From the NCBI GenBank assembly GCA_015179125.1, contig WHVA01000035.1, forward strand, positions 62,001-126,000: a stretch of DNA of 64,000 bases, written 5' to 3'. Both the position numbers and the translations under genes were made by a program. Under the pieces are notes generated by a model that was not told where the DNA came from, made no database searches, and was given only the letters and a program-made list of their open reading frames with translations. Position 1 is the stretch's first letter. Every line of letters starts with the position of its first letter. Source of the stretch: Gautieria morchelliformis (Eukaryota > Basidiomycota > Agaricomycetes > Gomphales > Gomphaceae). Below, piece after piece: positions 33,162-46,819 of the stretch.

Positions 33162-34151
33162 GAGTATTTTTACTCCTAATTATGTGAACGAAGGAACATA
33201 TAATTAGATTATTCTCTTGCTTGGGCTTTACTAAGAATTTCATGGAAAGGCCTCAATGGTTGTGCGTTGTCTGCAACAGTCACCTTGGTCTGATTTCAGC
33301 ATTATTCATTGCATAGTATTGTGACGTTGTCTCTTATTTACCAGATAGCCAAGCGAACTGTCTGTGGTTTCAACCAGGTCGTATTATATGTTCTCCTAAG
33401 CGGCACCGTGACTCCATAGCAGCTGCACTTACCGTCTTTCAGAAAATTCCAACTTGGATACTCACTGCGTAGACACAACCGACGCAACCGAATTCAAGTT
33501 GCTCCTTCTGCCCATGAGCAATTCCGATGCTCGTCAAGGGCTTTGCACTCGGAGAACTCGTAGGCATCTGGTCACCCGTTTTCCATCTAGCTCTTTCTTG
33601 TCAGAGCGGTTGGCACCGCCGCTCTTTTCTAGTTGGGCATAAATGGAAAGGGTCGCATCCAAAACTAGGATCGATGCAAAATGCATACCCAGTCGCGACT
33701 GCACGCTCTGAGGCATGAACAATATTTTTCATGCCAGCCTGGTAGTCACTTCAGGCACAATATGCAGGATCGATCGACGCCATCCAAAAAGGACGGCTAG
33801 TCTTGCTGTAAGTATGTAGTGATCAGCCACATACCTGACTAGTCCGGCTTCTCGATCGGCTTTTTGATGTGTGGCCAGGCAAACAAGATATTCATTCGGC
33901 ATATCAACCACCTTCCTTGCGGTCGTCGTTTACTCCCTGAAAAATGCACCACATACCAACGACACCTGGTTGTTACGCGTCACGTAATGCGTGGAGAATG
34001 CCATATGTACGGTGCCCATGTGATATGCTTCTTTAAGCCAAATACTAACCTTGGGTCATGAATAGATCACCGCCTCTGAACCTAAGTATAAGTATATCTT
34101 GGCAAGAGTTGAGAATTCACGTTATAGCGAATATCCTTATCGAGAAACATC
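33162..34151. other. Intergenic between convergent Rpn13 and Trm61
   Basis: About 990 bp. A plus-strand open stretch near 33,460-33,720 (GFALGELVGIWSPVFH) is coherent over some 60 codons, but no start, splice pattern or family could be assigned. Otherwise I see nothing. Confidence 0.35.
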
Positions 34152-35832
<1,681 letters not shown>

Positions 35833-36478
35833 GAGCTATAGGCTAAGCTGAGCGCGGGTGTTGCCGCGCAGGGAACAACACAACAAAGGGCCCCCGATGT
35901 GACGTGAGCGGAGGCGGAAGAAAAATCCCAGGAGATGGAATCTGCGCAAGTAGCGGAGTGAAGGCTAGCAAACTCCGCGGGCGTCTCGGTGACAAACGTC
36001 CACACATCCCCGTTGCCCCGACCGCCGCGTCTCGCGAAAAAGCCCTTGTCACTGTAGGTGTGGTAGTCAAGTACTGTAGTGGGTGTCTTGTGTCACTCCA
36101 GTGCCGAGATGATGGAGGCGGGATATCCCGATCGTATACCGTAACGGATTTCCCAAGATGACGACTCGATGAGACAAGGGTCGTGTTCTTGACAGCCTGA
36201 TCCCGATATAAATGTCAGATACCGTCTCAACTATTGGTCGCTCTTGAAGCTCGCGCAGCCTCGCTGTTCAGCAGAGCCAGAGTCACGGCCCGTCACAGAT
36301 ATCGATCAGGCTCTAGACGCGCGGAGTACACGAAGTTCAAAATGAATCCGAATATGGATCCAGCAGGTGCCGAAACCCAGAGAGCCATGACCACAAGATC
36401 ACAATCGAGATGCGCTTCAAAGACGTTCCCTGTCCTATAAAGTCCCGTCTCCGCCGCAAAATCACCCCCAGGCCGCCC
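35833..36478. other. Divergent intergenic region, Trm61 / PAS protein
   Basis: About 650 bp between two divergent start codons, so it should hold both promoters. No clear element was identified beyond GC-rich stretches and a tataaatg near 36,209. Confidence 0.4.
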
Positions 36479-37778
36479 ATGGAGGATTCCGAAAACGTTT
36501 CATACAGTGAGCTCCCGTCGTTTCCTCTGTATCTCTAATCCTCATTATTCTCAGTTATCATCCATGATCTCAGTCCAGAGGTGCGCCTCTTTGCACAGCC
36601 CTGCACCTGACTGACGCTCGATACTAGGCAAGGATGCTCTATTTGTCTCCCTCGCTGACAGAGGTCCTCGGTATGGCATTACCTCGGTGAGCAAGTCCAG
36701 CACGTCCTAACTTTATTCCTCTAGGTTATGAGCCGAGGGATATTATTGGCTCTTCGTCTTTCGATTGGATGCATCCCGATGAGGTCGAGGCCGCAAGGCA
36801 ACTCCATTAGTACGGGGACAACTGCCTGGTCGCCGTGCTCAGCCAGCATACTGACATTCATGCTGACTTGTTTGTAGTGATACTATTCGGTATGACAAAG
36901 CCGCAGCTATGGCGTACCTGCGAATAAAAAACCAGGACGATCGATGGGTTTATTGTGTCATTGTGCGCTTCTCGTCGCTGGGCCGTCCTTGTGCTGACAT
37001 CTCTTTAGCAACGCAGTATGGTGCACAATGCGCTCATCGGTAGCATCTCTTTTGCGAAGCCCGGGGCCAAGGCCCTCCATACTGCTGCTACCGCCCAAGA
37101 AGTCACGTTCCTCACTCCCTTTGCTCCCCATGTCCAGTTGGAATTTCGAGTACGTCTCCGCTCACCGCCATTACTTATATTGACTTTTGCATGTTCAGAA
37201 ATGGAATGACCCTGCTCCACCGCCACCCCTAACTGAGTCCCTTCCCCCCAATCCTTCCTACTCCGAGTCCTTTCTTGACCTCCCCACCCCGTCCAAACGT
37301 ACAGGCCTCATTCTCAACCGCTTCTCGCGGCAGTGTCCGGTTATGTACTGCACTAATGACTGCATTCTGTCGGCCGAAAAAGTTTTCAATCGCAGTTTTT
37401 ACGACTTTGTTTCTCCGTCAGACGAGGCAAACGTACGACAATGGATCGACGTGTCCAAGGGGTGGGGCGTCAGTGACATGGGTACCCCCAGTGACGGTGG
37501 CTTTGTGTTTGGGAGCTTTAAAATCTGCATAGAGGGACGGGACAGTGCGGCAGGGTAGGTTGCATTGCACTATTCCTCGTCAGTCTGCTCAACGTGCCCA
37601 CAGTGATGGTAGGGACATGCCCCATAGCCGTGGAAGGAGTAGATCCAACTCTTCAAGTTCGACACATACAGGACAACGGGAAGACAACGGGGTTGCTGTG
37701 GACGCTATTTTCTCGGCTCATTCAGACGGATTCATCGTTGTACTGCGGCGAGCGGAGCCGCAGTCGCAGCCCGACTAA
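36479..37778 (+). CDS. PAS-domain protein
   Basis: Eight exons: 36,479-36,506, 36,555-36,580 (26 nt), 36,628-36,670, 36,725-36,809, 36,878-36,962, 37,009-37,149, 37,199-37,554, 37,604-37,778. They give a 312-residue protein with consistent phases. A PAS domain occupies roughly residues 18-100 (MLYLSPSLTEVLGYEPRDIIG, FDWMHPDEVEAAR, DDRWVYCVI). A second PAS-like block follows later (MYCTNDCILS, FYDFVSPSDEANVRQW). It resembles the PAS part of the fungal White Collar type proteins, but I see no GATA zinc finger and no LOV cysteine motif (GRNCRFLQ), so photoreception is not supported. It may be a sensory or adaptor protein. A Pro-rich linker joins the two halves. Confidence 0.75.
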
Positions 37779-38263
37779 GTAAAGGTCTGCTCAGACTTCC
37801 GACGTGGCCATTGATAGGTCATGTGGGCCTCATCGAACCATGGAGCGTGGGACGTGAGATTTCCCGGGGTCCGAGGCGTCCGTATATGGGCATACGGTGA
37901 TTACTGTGTACGGTGTTGTGCAGACTCGTAACGCCGCAGTTGGCAGTATCCTCTGTATCCTCTGTTTCCTGGAGCTCTGGTCCTCTTCTTGGTTCACATT
38001 TCATTGCTTTTCTTGATGTTATACGAAATAAATGGCTAAGGAATGTTTTCTCTTGTTTCATACTTCGCGTGCAAGGGTATGGCAACAATGGATTATGGGT
38101 AACAATATGTACAATGCCGATTAGGGCCTCCAAGAAGCACATCTTCGCAGGTAAGGGTCATCGATTGTCGTCACGGTGCATCATCATCAAATCATAAGTA
38201 AACGCAGTAAAGTTATTTATGCCCGAGGTAGAAGGCCCAAATTGAATAGTATCATGTTCTGGT
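37779..38263. other. Intergenic between convergent PAS and DUF2235 genes
   Basis: About 485 bp. Nothing coding is supported; it presumably holds both 3' UTRs. Confidence 0.4.
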
Positions 38264-40278
38264 TTAGTTGACCCACGTCGTGCTTGTTTTGTTCCACTTC
38301 GCTCTCGGAACGTATGCCAGATTCTTGGTCTCCATTCGTTGTTGCACTGTCGAGTGCAGCTTTGGTTTCGAGGTGCTAATTGTCCTCCCGCGGCCAAGGT
38401 TCCACCTGCGTGCAACCAAGTCAGTGTCTGGACTGTGTCATTCCCCCGTAGATGTGAAAGGATATTACGTACCTAAAAGCGCGATGCCATATTCCTTTCT
38501 CATCTTGCCACGATTGGAAAAGCGGAATGATCTCGATAACCCACCAAATTGGGGTTATCTTGAGCTCGTCATGCAATTCCTGCACCGCGTCCACCGCATC
38601 TTCTTTCGCCGCCTCGCCTCCTACCGTGTCCGTGGGTGAAAGTGGGACCTGGGCTACCTGTACCATAGTTTCGCCCTTTGTGGACTCTCCAGAATTAAGC
38701 TTAGTGGGTGATGACTGCGCCGCTTTGGCCGCCGCTTGTGACAGGCTTGTTTCGAAGTTCGTTTCGAGTCCTAGCATAGACAGAGGAACACCAGCACGTA
38801 CGAGTGCATCACTGTCGAACTGGATCCCGCACCGTGACTGCACTATCTCGCGCAACATCCAGCGGAGTGAAATATTACTTAACGTGCGTGGCATGTCTGA
38901 CGGGGTCTCTCCGCCTCCAACGTCTAAATGGATTCGTGTACATGAGACGGGGAGGGTGAAACCGTATGGGCCAACCAGAAACACTCACCACTGTGGCAAC
39001 CTGCGAACCAGACTTCGAGCACATCGGTGGGCGGTTCTGACTCATTGGCCGTACCACCTTTCTCCATATCGCCTTTATGTTTGAGTCTGGGGACGTGGCT
39101 TCCGTGTTCTGGATCTCCGCTGGCGCCAGACTCATCTGGAGCATCTCTGTGCCAAGTGTTCGGTTGGAATTTGGCACGGTGCTAAGGACAAGGGTAAATT
39201 GAATGAAGTTGACAACAAGGGAAAGTGACAATGTTGAGAATAATAAAAATGGAATGCCGTAACACAGGGGGAATGTAGCTTACTTCGTCAAGAGACAGGG
39301 CCTGCCGGAAGTATCTGATGCTGGTGTTGCTGGAAGTAAAGGGAAGGTGGCGGCCCCAGAATACGCCCACACTCGAAACAGTATCCCTAAGAAGTACGAT
39401 CAGCAAAAATTCAGCATGCCACAGTGGCAATTTTGTGGAGTCGAAAAATCTACCAGCATCCCATAAAGTCGATCTGGACGGTCCTGCAAAATGCCTGTTT
39501 AAATCCATGTGCGAGCTTGTTGTTTTTCTTGCCAGTGGCTTTGTACATCTGGTATGCAAAGCTAACTTGCTCTATCCATCACAGGATTAGCACCATCGGG
39601 CGACGTGTCAGAAAGAACACAGTCACATACCAACATTGTCCCTCGGAAGAAGTCCGACCTGCGACCCCTTGTAAGTCGGAGGTATATATTGTACGCGGAA
39701 CTTGTGAACGCAGCACTTGCCTTGTACAACATGCCAGCTAGAGCTCTTGCCGTGTATGCGCCCCTAGAAAACCCAAAGAGACACACACGATCGCCAGTGC
39801 GATAATTCTGCATCAAAAACTGGTAACCGCCCATGACCTGCACAACCAGCTAAGGTAAGTCAATAGAAGCACTACTGTATAGGAGTACGTGCATGTGCGT
39901 CGAGATACAACGCAAACGCCTCATCCAGGAGTTTAGCGGTCCATAATTTGATTCCTGACGTGATTCCAGGCGAGTCAGATTCATAGGTCCCTATCCCAGG
40001 CTAATAGCTAGTATTAAACAACTGCAGAGTAGGGAAGCTAAAGTCGAGCCTTGACTGCTGTACCTGATAGTACACAAGCTGGGTGTTCTTGTTATCCTTC
40101 TTGAGGAATGAGAATAATTTGACGATGTTGGTATTCTAGACGACGTAGTGAGAACAACACCTTTGTGAATGTGGATGTCGTTACGCACGGTGGAGTCGTA
40201 AAGATTGCCTGTGCCATCGAAACAAAGAACGACTGTGCGGGAGGAACCATCAACGGCACCCTGGACTTTGGCAGACAT
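38264..40278 (-). CDS. DUF2235 alpha/beta-hydrolase-like protein
   Basis: Member of the DUF2235 family, which shares its fold with bacterial Tle1-type phospholipases; the fungal function is not established. Visible motifs: N-terminal VLCFDGTGN, the nucleophile elbow GFSRGAYTAR (39,740-39,790), WDTVSSVGVF near 39,370, and an HSDVGGG block spanning an intron near 38,940-39,000, which would supply the acidic and histidine residues of the active site. The first intron removes about 53 nt after GNLYDST and continues with NTNIVKLFSFL. The C-terminus ends PRAKWNKTSTTWVN with TAA at 38,264-38,266. About ten exons; several internal borders were not fixed. An acidic, Ser-rich insertion follows the HSDVGGG block. 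It shares a 192-bp divergent promoter with COQ5. Confidence 0.8.
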
Positions 40279-40470
40279 GGTAGAGAGTGGGGGCTAAGGG
40301 TGGGGCTTAGGGCCTAGGGGATTGTAACCGATGCTATACATGGTCCTTCTCCAATACAGTACAAATTGAGAGACATCGGTCTCACGTGCGTCACGAACGC
40401 CACAAGGTTGGTCGCCTCCTATCGGAGTTGCCACAACTGGGTCTTGTGTGCGCGTAGACGTCTACGCATC
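40279..40470. promoter_or_regulatory. Short divergent promoter, DUF2235 / COQ5
   Basis: 192 bp between the two start codons (40,278 minus and 40,471 plus), too short for separate promoters, so regulation may be shared. No specific binding motif is claimed. Confidence 0.45.
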
Positions 40471-41431
40471 ATGCAACGAGTCGCAGCACGAACGTTCAGT
40501 GTTTTGCAGCGACGGCACTATTCCAACCATGAGTCGACTACACATTTTGGCTACAGGGAGATTCCCACATCCTCCAAGGAGTCCCTCGTTAAAAGCGTCT
40601 TCTCCTCCGTCGCCTCTTCATATGACGTGATGAACGATGCTATGTCCTTAGGCGTACATCGCCTTTGGAAAGACGACTTTGTCGCCAATTTGAATCCAGG
40701 AAACCCAGTTGTTGGCGTACAAACACGCTGTATCGACGTGGCCGGCGGAACCGGTGACATTGCTCTCAGAATTTTAGACTGGGCCAGAATAGAGCATGCC
40801 GATCGGGATTTGCGCGTTGACGTGGTGGACATCAACCCTGATATGCTTGAGGAGGGTCGCATGCGTTTTAGGCGTACGATGTATCACAATAGTGCGTCAT
40901 GCTGTCTACCATCTGGCATTAATTCAACTTTGGTTACGCATAGCTCCACAACTGTCACTTCACGAAGGCAACGCCCAGTCGTTATCCCTAACAGACTTTC
41001 CTTCGGACACATATGACTTATATACAATTGCATTTGGTATCCGGAATTGCACATCCCTTTCTGATGTTCTTCGGGAGGCTCACCGTGTTCTGAAACCTGG
41101 AGGTACCTTTGCCTGCTTAGAGTTTAGCAAAGTCCAAAACCCGCTCTTTGCACAGTAAGGATGCTCCTTCATCACTGTTTTAGAAGTATTTATCCGCCGA
41201 AACAGAATTTACGAGTCCTATTCCTTCTCTATCATTCCCCTCCTGGGCTCCATTTTGGCCTCCGATCGTGCATCTTACGAATACCTTGTGGAGTCCATAC
41301 GTCGTTTCCCTGATCAGCAAGAATTTTCGGATATGATCATACAGGCTGGTTTCCAAGTCGGCCGCAAAGGCATGGCCTGGCGCGACCTATGGGGAGGCAT
41401 CGCGTGTGTCCATACAGGCGTCAAGATATAG
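40471..41431 (+). CDS. COQ5: 2-methoxy-6-polyprenyl-1,4-benzoquinol methylase, mitochondrial (Coq5)
   Basis: C-methyltransferase of ubiquinone biosynthesis (UbiE/COQ5 family), acting in the mitochondrial CoQ complex with S-adenosylmethionine. Three exons: 40,471-40,891, 40,944-41,154, 41,206-41,431, giving 285 residues with consistent phases. The N-terminus ([18 protein letters not shown]) is basic and looks like a mitochondrial presequence. Signatures: [21 protein letters not shown] motif [34 protein letters not shown] and [11 protein letters not shown], with the C-terminal [11 protein letters not shown] block. I preferred the ATG at 40,471 because the upstream in-frame extension is unlike the family. 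Confidence 0.93.
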
Positions 41432-42167
41432 AAGACATCCTTATGGTCACAGGAGAATGCACCTAACAGAGGTCTGGCTACTCATTTACACGCATATATC
41501 ACCATCTTGCAGGGGTTCACCCTCGACTGAAACTCATGTGCCAGGAGGGGGCATTACCCCATGAACCTCTTGCAACCAGCGTTAGCTGCTCTTGATAACT
41601 GTTGGCCTTCTCCATCTCGGTGGTAAGAGCTACTTACAATTTCAACATGTCCCGTGGGGTCTTGGACACAGCTAATGGCGTCACACATTATCCATCATGC
41701 CGCATTGCATCGCCAAAACGTTTGCATCAGTTCTACCTATATTTGAATCGTCCTGCTCTCTCCTGATTTCCTTCTGGTTCCACCATATACGTCGAAAGTG
41801 GCTGAGTAACCGTTAACTGAGGCCAGACACCGATATATGGGCAAGGTGCGCATTGGTGACAATCTTGCCATCCCATCACTTAATTACAAGGTCGAATCCT
41901 GCCCTGTTCGATTGCTAGTGTCGAAAACCGCAGTGACCCCCTGAAACCTTATAAACGATTGACACCAAACCATCATGTATTCTGAACCCGTCCAATGTTG
42001 CTATCTGGGATCTCCTTCAGGGAGAGCGTTTCGTCTTCACATTGTACATCACCACATTCTTTCCGATTAATGGCATCATCACCTGCTGGTGCCAGACTCG
42101 CGAGGTTGTTCAGCCTCACGCTGGGAGGTAAATTAGGAATTACATATACACATGGATGAGCATCTAC
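41432..42167. other. Intergenic between convergent COQ5 and RAD4
   Basis: About 735 bp with no supported gene. It must contain both 3' ends. Confidence 0.4.
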
Positions 42168-45100
42168 CTATTCTTCAGTCGCGCGTCGGTACGCTAACTC
42201 CAATTCTCGTTCCCGCTGTTTCTTCTCGTCGCTCTTGGGAACACGTGGCCGGAGCGTTCTGGCTGGCCCAGCAGGACTCGACTTGCTTTCAACTTTTAAT
42301 CTTCCGCGTGCTGGGCGCTCAAAGTTACCTGCTCCCTCCGAACTTGACACAGACCGAGCTCGCTTGCGACCACGCGTTGACGGACCACGTACTACCGATG
42401 GCACTTTAGTGTCGCTGGGGACCATCAGTGAATTCCTGATACCTTGCGATACGTCACTTGTTGCCATCTGAGAGTCCTCGTTCGCTTTCTCCCGGGACGC
42501 CATGGCTAGTCTTTGAGCATGTGCTTCCGCTAATTGTTGCATCGTCTTGGGTACTGCAGCCGCTAGCCTCGGTTCAGTACCCAGTAAGGTCACCGCTTCT
42601 TCCATGTGTTCGTCGACGTGAGCGTCTTCCCCTTCATCTCGCCTAGACCGATCAATCGCTTCAGCGTCTGACATGGTTTCATCTTGCGTTTGCGGAACAT
42701 TGAAGTCTTTACTTGACGAAGGATCAACAACATGAAGAGATTTGGGAAGAGTATAAGCCTGGACGACGTTGTCCGCTGTCTCAAGTAAGAAGCCACCCGC
42801 TTCGGCTTCAGCGATGTCCTAAAGGATGGTTAGTCAGCAGTCAAGTGCCAAGGTCCTGGAGTGCTCATGGGAGTGAGCGGCACCTTGGCTGTCTATTGCT
42901 CACCTCGCGGTTGTCCACACCATGGTGCGGTCCTGTGCTAGATGGCTGATTGGAATACTGCTCTTGCAATCGTTTATGAATTCTGAGGCCTTGCACAAGC
43001 CTTGTCCACCGCTTGAGCACACGTTCCTCACGCTTCATACGCTCTTTATCTTCTGCATCCTGTGCAGATTCCCAATACGCCTTAAAAGCAGTCAACCCAC
43101 TAATTTGCAGCTCTACGAAGCCGCTCACCTCCAGCAGAGCAGACTCGTTCTCCACGGCAACCACAATTCCATTGATGACAGGAAATGCTCGTCGATTCTT
43201 GAATTCGAAGCCAGTCTGAATCGAACGAGTTGGCGGGGTGAAAACAAACACATCAATGGGACATACCACCGCCTCCGCGTAGTCGAAGCCTAGTTCTCTA
43301 GCTACCTTGGCAACTCCTTTGTCTGGATGTTTAAAAAGGACATCAAGAGGAAGTAACAGGAGCTGAACAAATGATTTACATGGTATGTGCACAGCCCCGC
43401 TGGGTAGCATTGTGTCAACATAGAGATCAATGTTTCCGAAGTCGTTTTTGGGCACTTTGCCCTGGGGGTGATTGTGGGCATACTTTCTGTTATCGACTAA
43501 CTTTTCACTCACATTAGTTACGGGAGGGGGGCGATAGAGCACCGTTTGCGACTCGGCATACAGCCCTTGCATTGCACCCTCCTCTTCAGCATTCACGACT
43601 TGGGCATCCTCTCCAGCAACCCCAATGGCGCGTCTCCGACCAAGTGTTACAGCTCGTACCTTAACCAACTTCATGGCTTGCTCGCCCTCTGCCACGATAC
43701 GACCTGTGCGCATCCAATTTTCAGAGGTTTTGAGACCAGAAATGACATGTGCGCGAGAAAAGACCGATTCGCCGTGGAATCGTCCAATTTCAACGCGTGG
43801 GTCGAGGATCTCGTCACGGTGTAGGTGCCGTTCCAAGACGTAGCTGGTTATCACGTGAGATATGTCGTAAGTTGACATTTAGAACAGGACGCACATAGGG
43901 TGGTCCTTGAATGCAGCGGCAGATGTAGGCATGCCTTCTATGACTTGCCTAGACTGTAGTTCTTCATCTTCTACGTCGTCTCGATGCTATGAGAGAATGT
44001 GATCAGTTCTGGTAGCTACATCGTTGATGAGCGCGTCATACTAGGCGATATGGTCTTGTCAGAAATGCCATAACATTATCCCACCATTCTTTCTTGCCTT
44101 TCCCACCCACGCGTATCTTTGAAGTTTTGTTGGTGAATTCACGAGCGTATCTGACGAGGGCGGTTAGATTACCGTTTCGTTCAAATATGTAGCCCACGAC
44201 TTATGATCAATGTGATCTACCTTTGTGTGACGTCTCGTGCCCACCCGTCTTCCTCGAACGCTAACACATAGACCATTCTGTTGGCTTTGTCATGCGGAGG
44301 AGGTTCGAACATTTTGGCTTTGTCAACGAAGCCTCGAACAGGATCCACCGGGAGCCATCTGCCGTCGGCACGAGAGAAGACTTCAGTCCATTGAGCTGGT
44401 GGATAACCACCCACAGGTGGTTCAGGAGCTGAGGCGTTGCTCAGTTATAGTAGAACTGGGGAAACTGAGAGCTTACATTTTCTCGCAGAGCCCAGCTTTC
44501 TTCCCTGTTGACGCTGTTTACGCAGCTTGATGACAGGTTTGGCTTTCTCTTTACCTTTGGCCGAAGAAGATACATCTCCGTTCAAGGTCTGTCCGTATCC
44601 GGGGAACGATGCCTTCCCTTTTCCCTTTAAGTCCGGCAGTACAGTTGGAATGTCCATTTCCGCCATGTCGCCATGCTCTGTGTTATCAGGTTCCTCAGCC
44701 TTTTGCTTCCCCCTCTTTTTGGAACGATACGAAGGCTTCTGTTTGCCGATACTTGCTTTCCAAGGAACACTCTGTACGCTGACGACAAGCCGGGCAGGTA
44801 CGCTTAGAGCACGGCAGAGCGCAGTGAAGAGCTGTGCAGAGACATCGCGTGAGCCATGTCGAAGCAGCACGTGCTTCTGGAGCGACTTGCAAGAGCGAAT
44901 AATTTCGCCTTCTTTATGATCGGAACGCCCTATAGCAGGGTAAGATTACGAGTTATATGGTCTAGTGCGTACGTACTCTTTTGTAAGAGTTCTGCAGCAA
45001 CTTCATCAAATGTTCGGCTTCGCACCTCGCCGCTCCCTCGTGGTCGTACTTCAAAGAAAGCATCGGACCACCATTGTGTGAGACGCATGATTGCAGCCTC

Positions 45101-45663
45101 AAAAAGGCGTCCTCTTCGTTTGACGTCTGGTACACGTTTCTTGTGGATCTGGGTAAATGCTGTTTGCAGCGCAAGAGGCGTAAGGGACATAAGACGTGCC
45201 TGTATTGACATATCGTTAGAATATATGCCACATGGGAAGATGTCCACCAACGTGAAGCAAACGATCGTTGAGGTATCTGTTTCTTATCCAGGCATTCGAA
45301 ATCAGGCATATGGTGTGTATTTTGTGACACTCTAGGCGCACAACACGTTCCGCATGACTCATTGTTGTCTTCCTGCTCAGTTTCGAAAGCATATCATTCA
45401 GCATTTCACTCGGAGATGTGTATTCCGACTCACCTGTCATCTCGTCGCTTCTTCTTTTCCGTGTCCAGGGTAACTTCTATTGGTTGAGATGGACCGGCTT
45501 GCACAGGATGCGAAGACACGGTAGCAGCGTCATTGTCTGCGGGCGCAGGAAGGACACCGACATTAACCTCTTCCCAATCCATCTCATCCTCGTTGGTTGA
45601 CTCATACTCAGAGGACCTTATCGAGTAGGTGCAAGGGCTGCCCGAGCCTTCTTGCGCAGGCAT
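42168..45663 (-). CDS. RAD4: DNA damage recognition protein Rad4/XPC
   Basis: Recognises helix-distorting lesions in nucleotide excision repair, together with Rad23, in the nucleus. Multi-exon minus-strand gene. The N-terminus (MPAQEGSGSPCTYS) is acidic. The transglutaminase-like domain is visible around 44,210-45,330 (HVLLRHGSRDVSAQLF, HTWTEVF-like AQWTEVFSRADGRWLPVDP). The beta-hairpin domains follow: BHD1 with HLHRDEILDPRVEIGRFHGESVF, and BHD2/3 with KVPKNDFGNIDLYVDTMLP and VARELGFDYAEAVVGFEF-like sequence. The last exons (42,168-42,674) encode a basic, disordered tail. The intron at about 43,811-43,861 restores the family-typical HPIYVLERHLHRDE. I did not fix every intron. The internal acidic/basic insert with KGKGKASFPG is low-complexity. 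Confidence 0.85.
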
Positions 45664-46372
45664 GTAGTTTTGTAATATCGATAAGTTACGTATCCAGTTG
45701 GAGAGGAGAGGGCTATGAACCAGTGTTTGTGACTGCAGTGTAAGGAGCCGGGCTAATTACTAACACCGACCCTAAATATAGATCGAGAAACGCGTATAAA
45801 GAATGAGTCGGAAATATCTATATTTACATCTTCATTATAGAGTGCTCTGAATCTCAGTTTCGTTACACCATGCATCGCTCTTACATGATTACACAAATTG
45901 CAAGCACTGTACATATGGGTTATAACAACCAGCCACAAAACAGGTGGACTTGTGGGTATACTTACTAGCTGCAGGATGACTCCAATGCCCAAACTAGCTT
46001 CATTCGCGAGCTTGAAAAATGAGGTCTGCCATATAATTATCAGTGACTGCCCATCAGTTGCAAATCGCGGCCAAACTCTGCACGGCCTAAACCTTCATTC
46101 AAACTTTGCGATTGATATGGTACACGCCCCCATGTTACCAGCTGAACCCCAAGGCCTGACAGCCCCCTGCTCGCTAGAATAAAGTCACTGCTTCAAAATG
46201 GATCCAGCTATTGAGACCACAGGGGGGTGGAATTGATTGCGTGAACTTAGTCAAATAGTAGAACATGGTGAGTCATGATGACTTGGTCCTCTGTTTAAGG
46301 ACCATGTCGTCGAATGGGTCGCCATATGCTTCCATCACCAGTCGTCAGGTCACCACCGGCAGAATAGAGACA
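45664..46372. other. Intergenic, RAD4 promoter region
   Basis: About 700 bp, AT-richer than its neighbours. Short frames on both strands lack support. Confidence 0.4.
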
Positions 46373-46783
46373 TCAAAACGCACTACTCCTGACATAGTCA
46401 ACCACAGTATGATCCACAAGCTCCTCCCTCAATCTTGAAGGTGGACCACTATGCCCATGCACCTGTGCATCACGCAGAGGCTCCCATGATATCCCACCCT
46501 TCCTTGATTCCTCATCGCGACCACCATCCCTGTCCCGTTCCCTTCTTCTCGATTTGATTTCCCGTCCCTCTCTTCCCGAGAATGCTGATGAGGCGGAAGT
46601 GGGTAGACGTCGTTTTGTCTGCGCTTGGTTGGGTGACGCTAAAGCATTTGCAAGTTGGGATTGGGAAACGCCACCGCCTGCCGTGGAGGTGGAAGGTGTG
46701 GGGAGGCCAGCATCATCTGGAGAGGGAGAACCCGAGCTAGGCGTCGAGGGTGAGGGAGAAAGAGCTTCGGGTGGTGAGTTCAT
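46373..46783 (-). CDS. Small disordered hypothetical protein
   Basis: Single-exon open frame of 136 codons beginning MNSPPEALSPSPSTP, with an A-rich start context (caaaATGaac). Low-complexity Ser/Pro/Gly N-terminus, then a charged Arg-rich middle (EIKSRRRERDRDGGRDEE) and a more structured end (LREELVDHTVVDYVRSSAF). I recognise no family. Only 36 bp separates its start codon from that of the SET/Tad3 gene on the other strand, so the two 5' ends must overlap or share a promoter. The sequence is consistent with a real small gene, but no homology supports it. Confidence 0.4.
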   Translation of the reverse strand: MNSPPEALSPSPSTPSSGSPSPDDAGLPTPSTSTAGGGVSQSQLANALASPNQAQTKRRLPTSASSAFSGREGREIKSRRRERDRDGGRDEESRKGGISWEPLRDAQVHGHSGPPSRLREELVDHTVVDYVRSSAF

Positions 46784-46819
46784 TTTGGTGGCTGGTCACC
46801 AGATGTTACGTAATCACGT

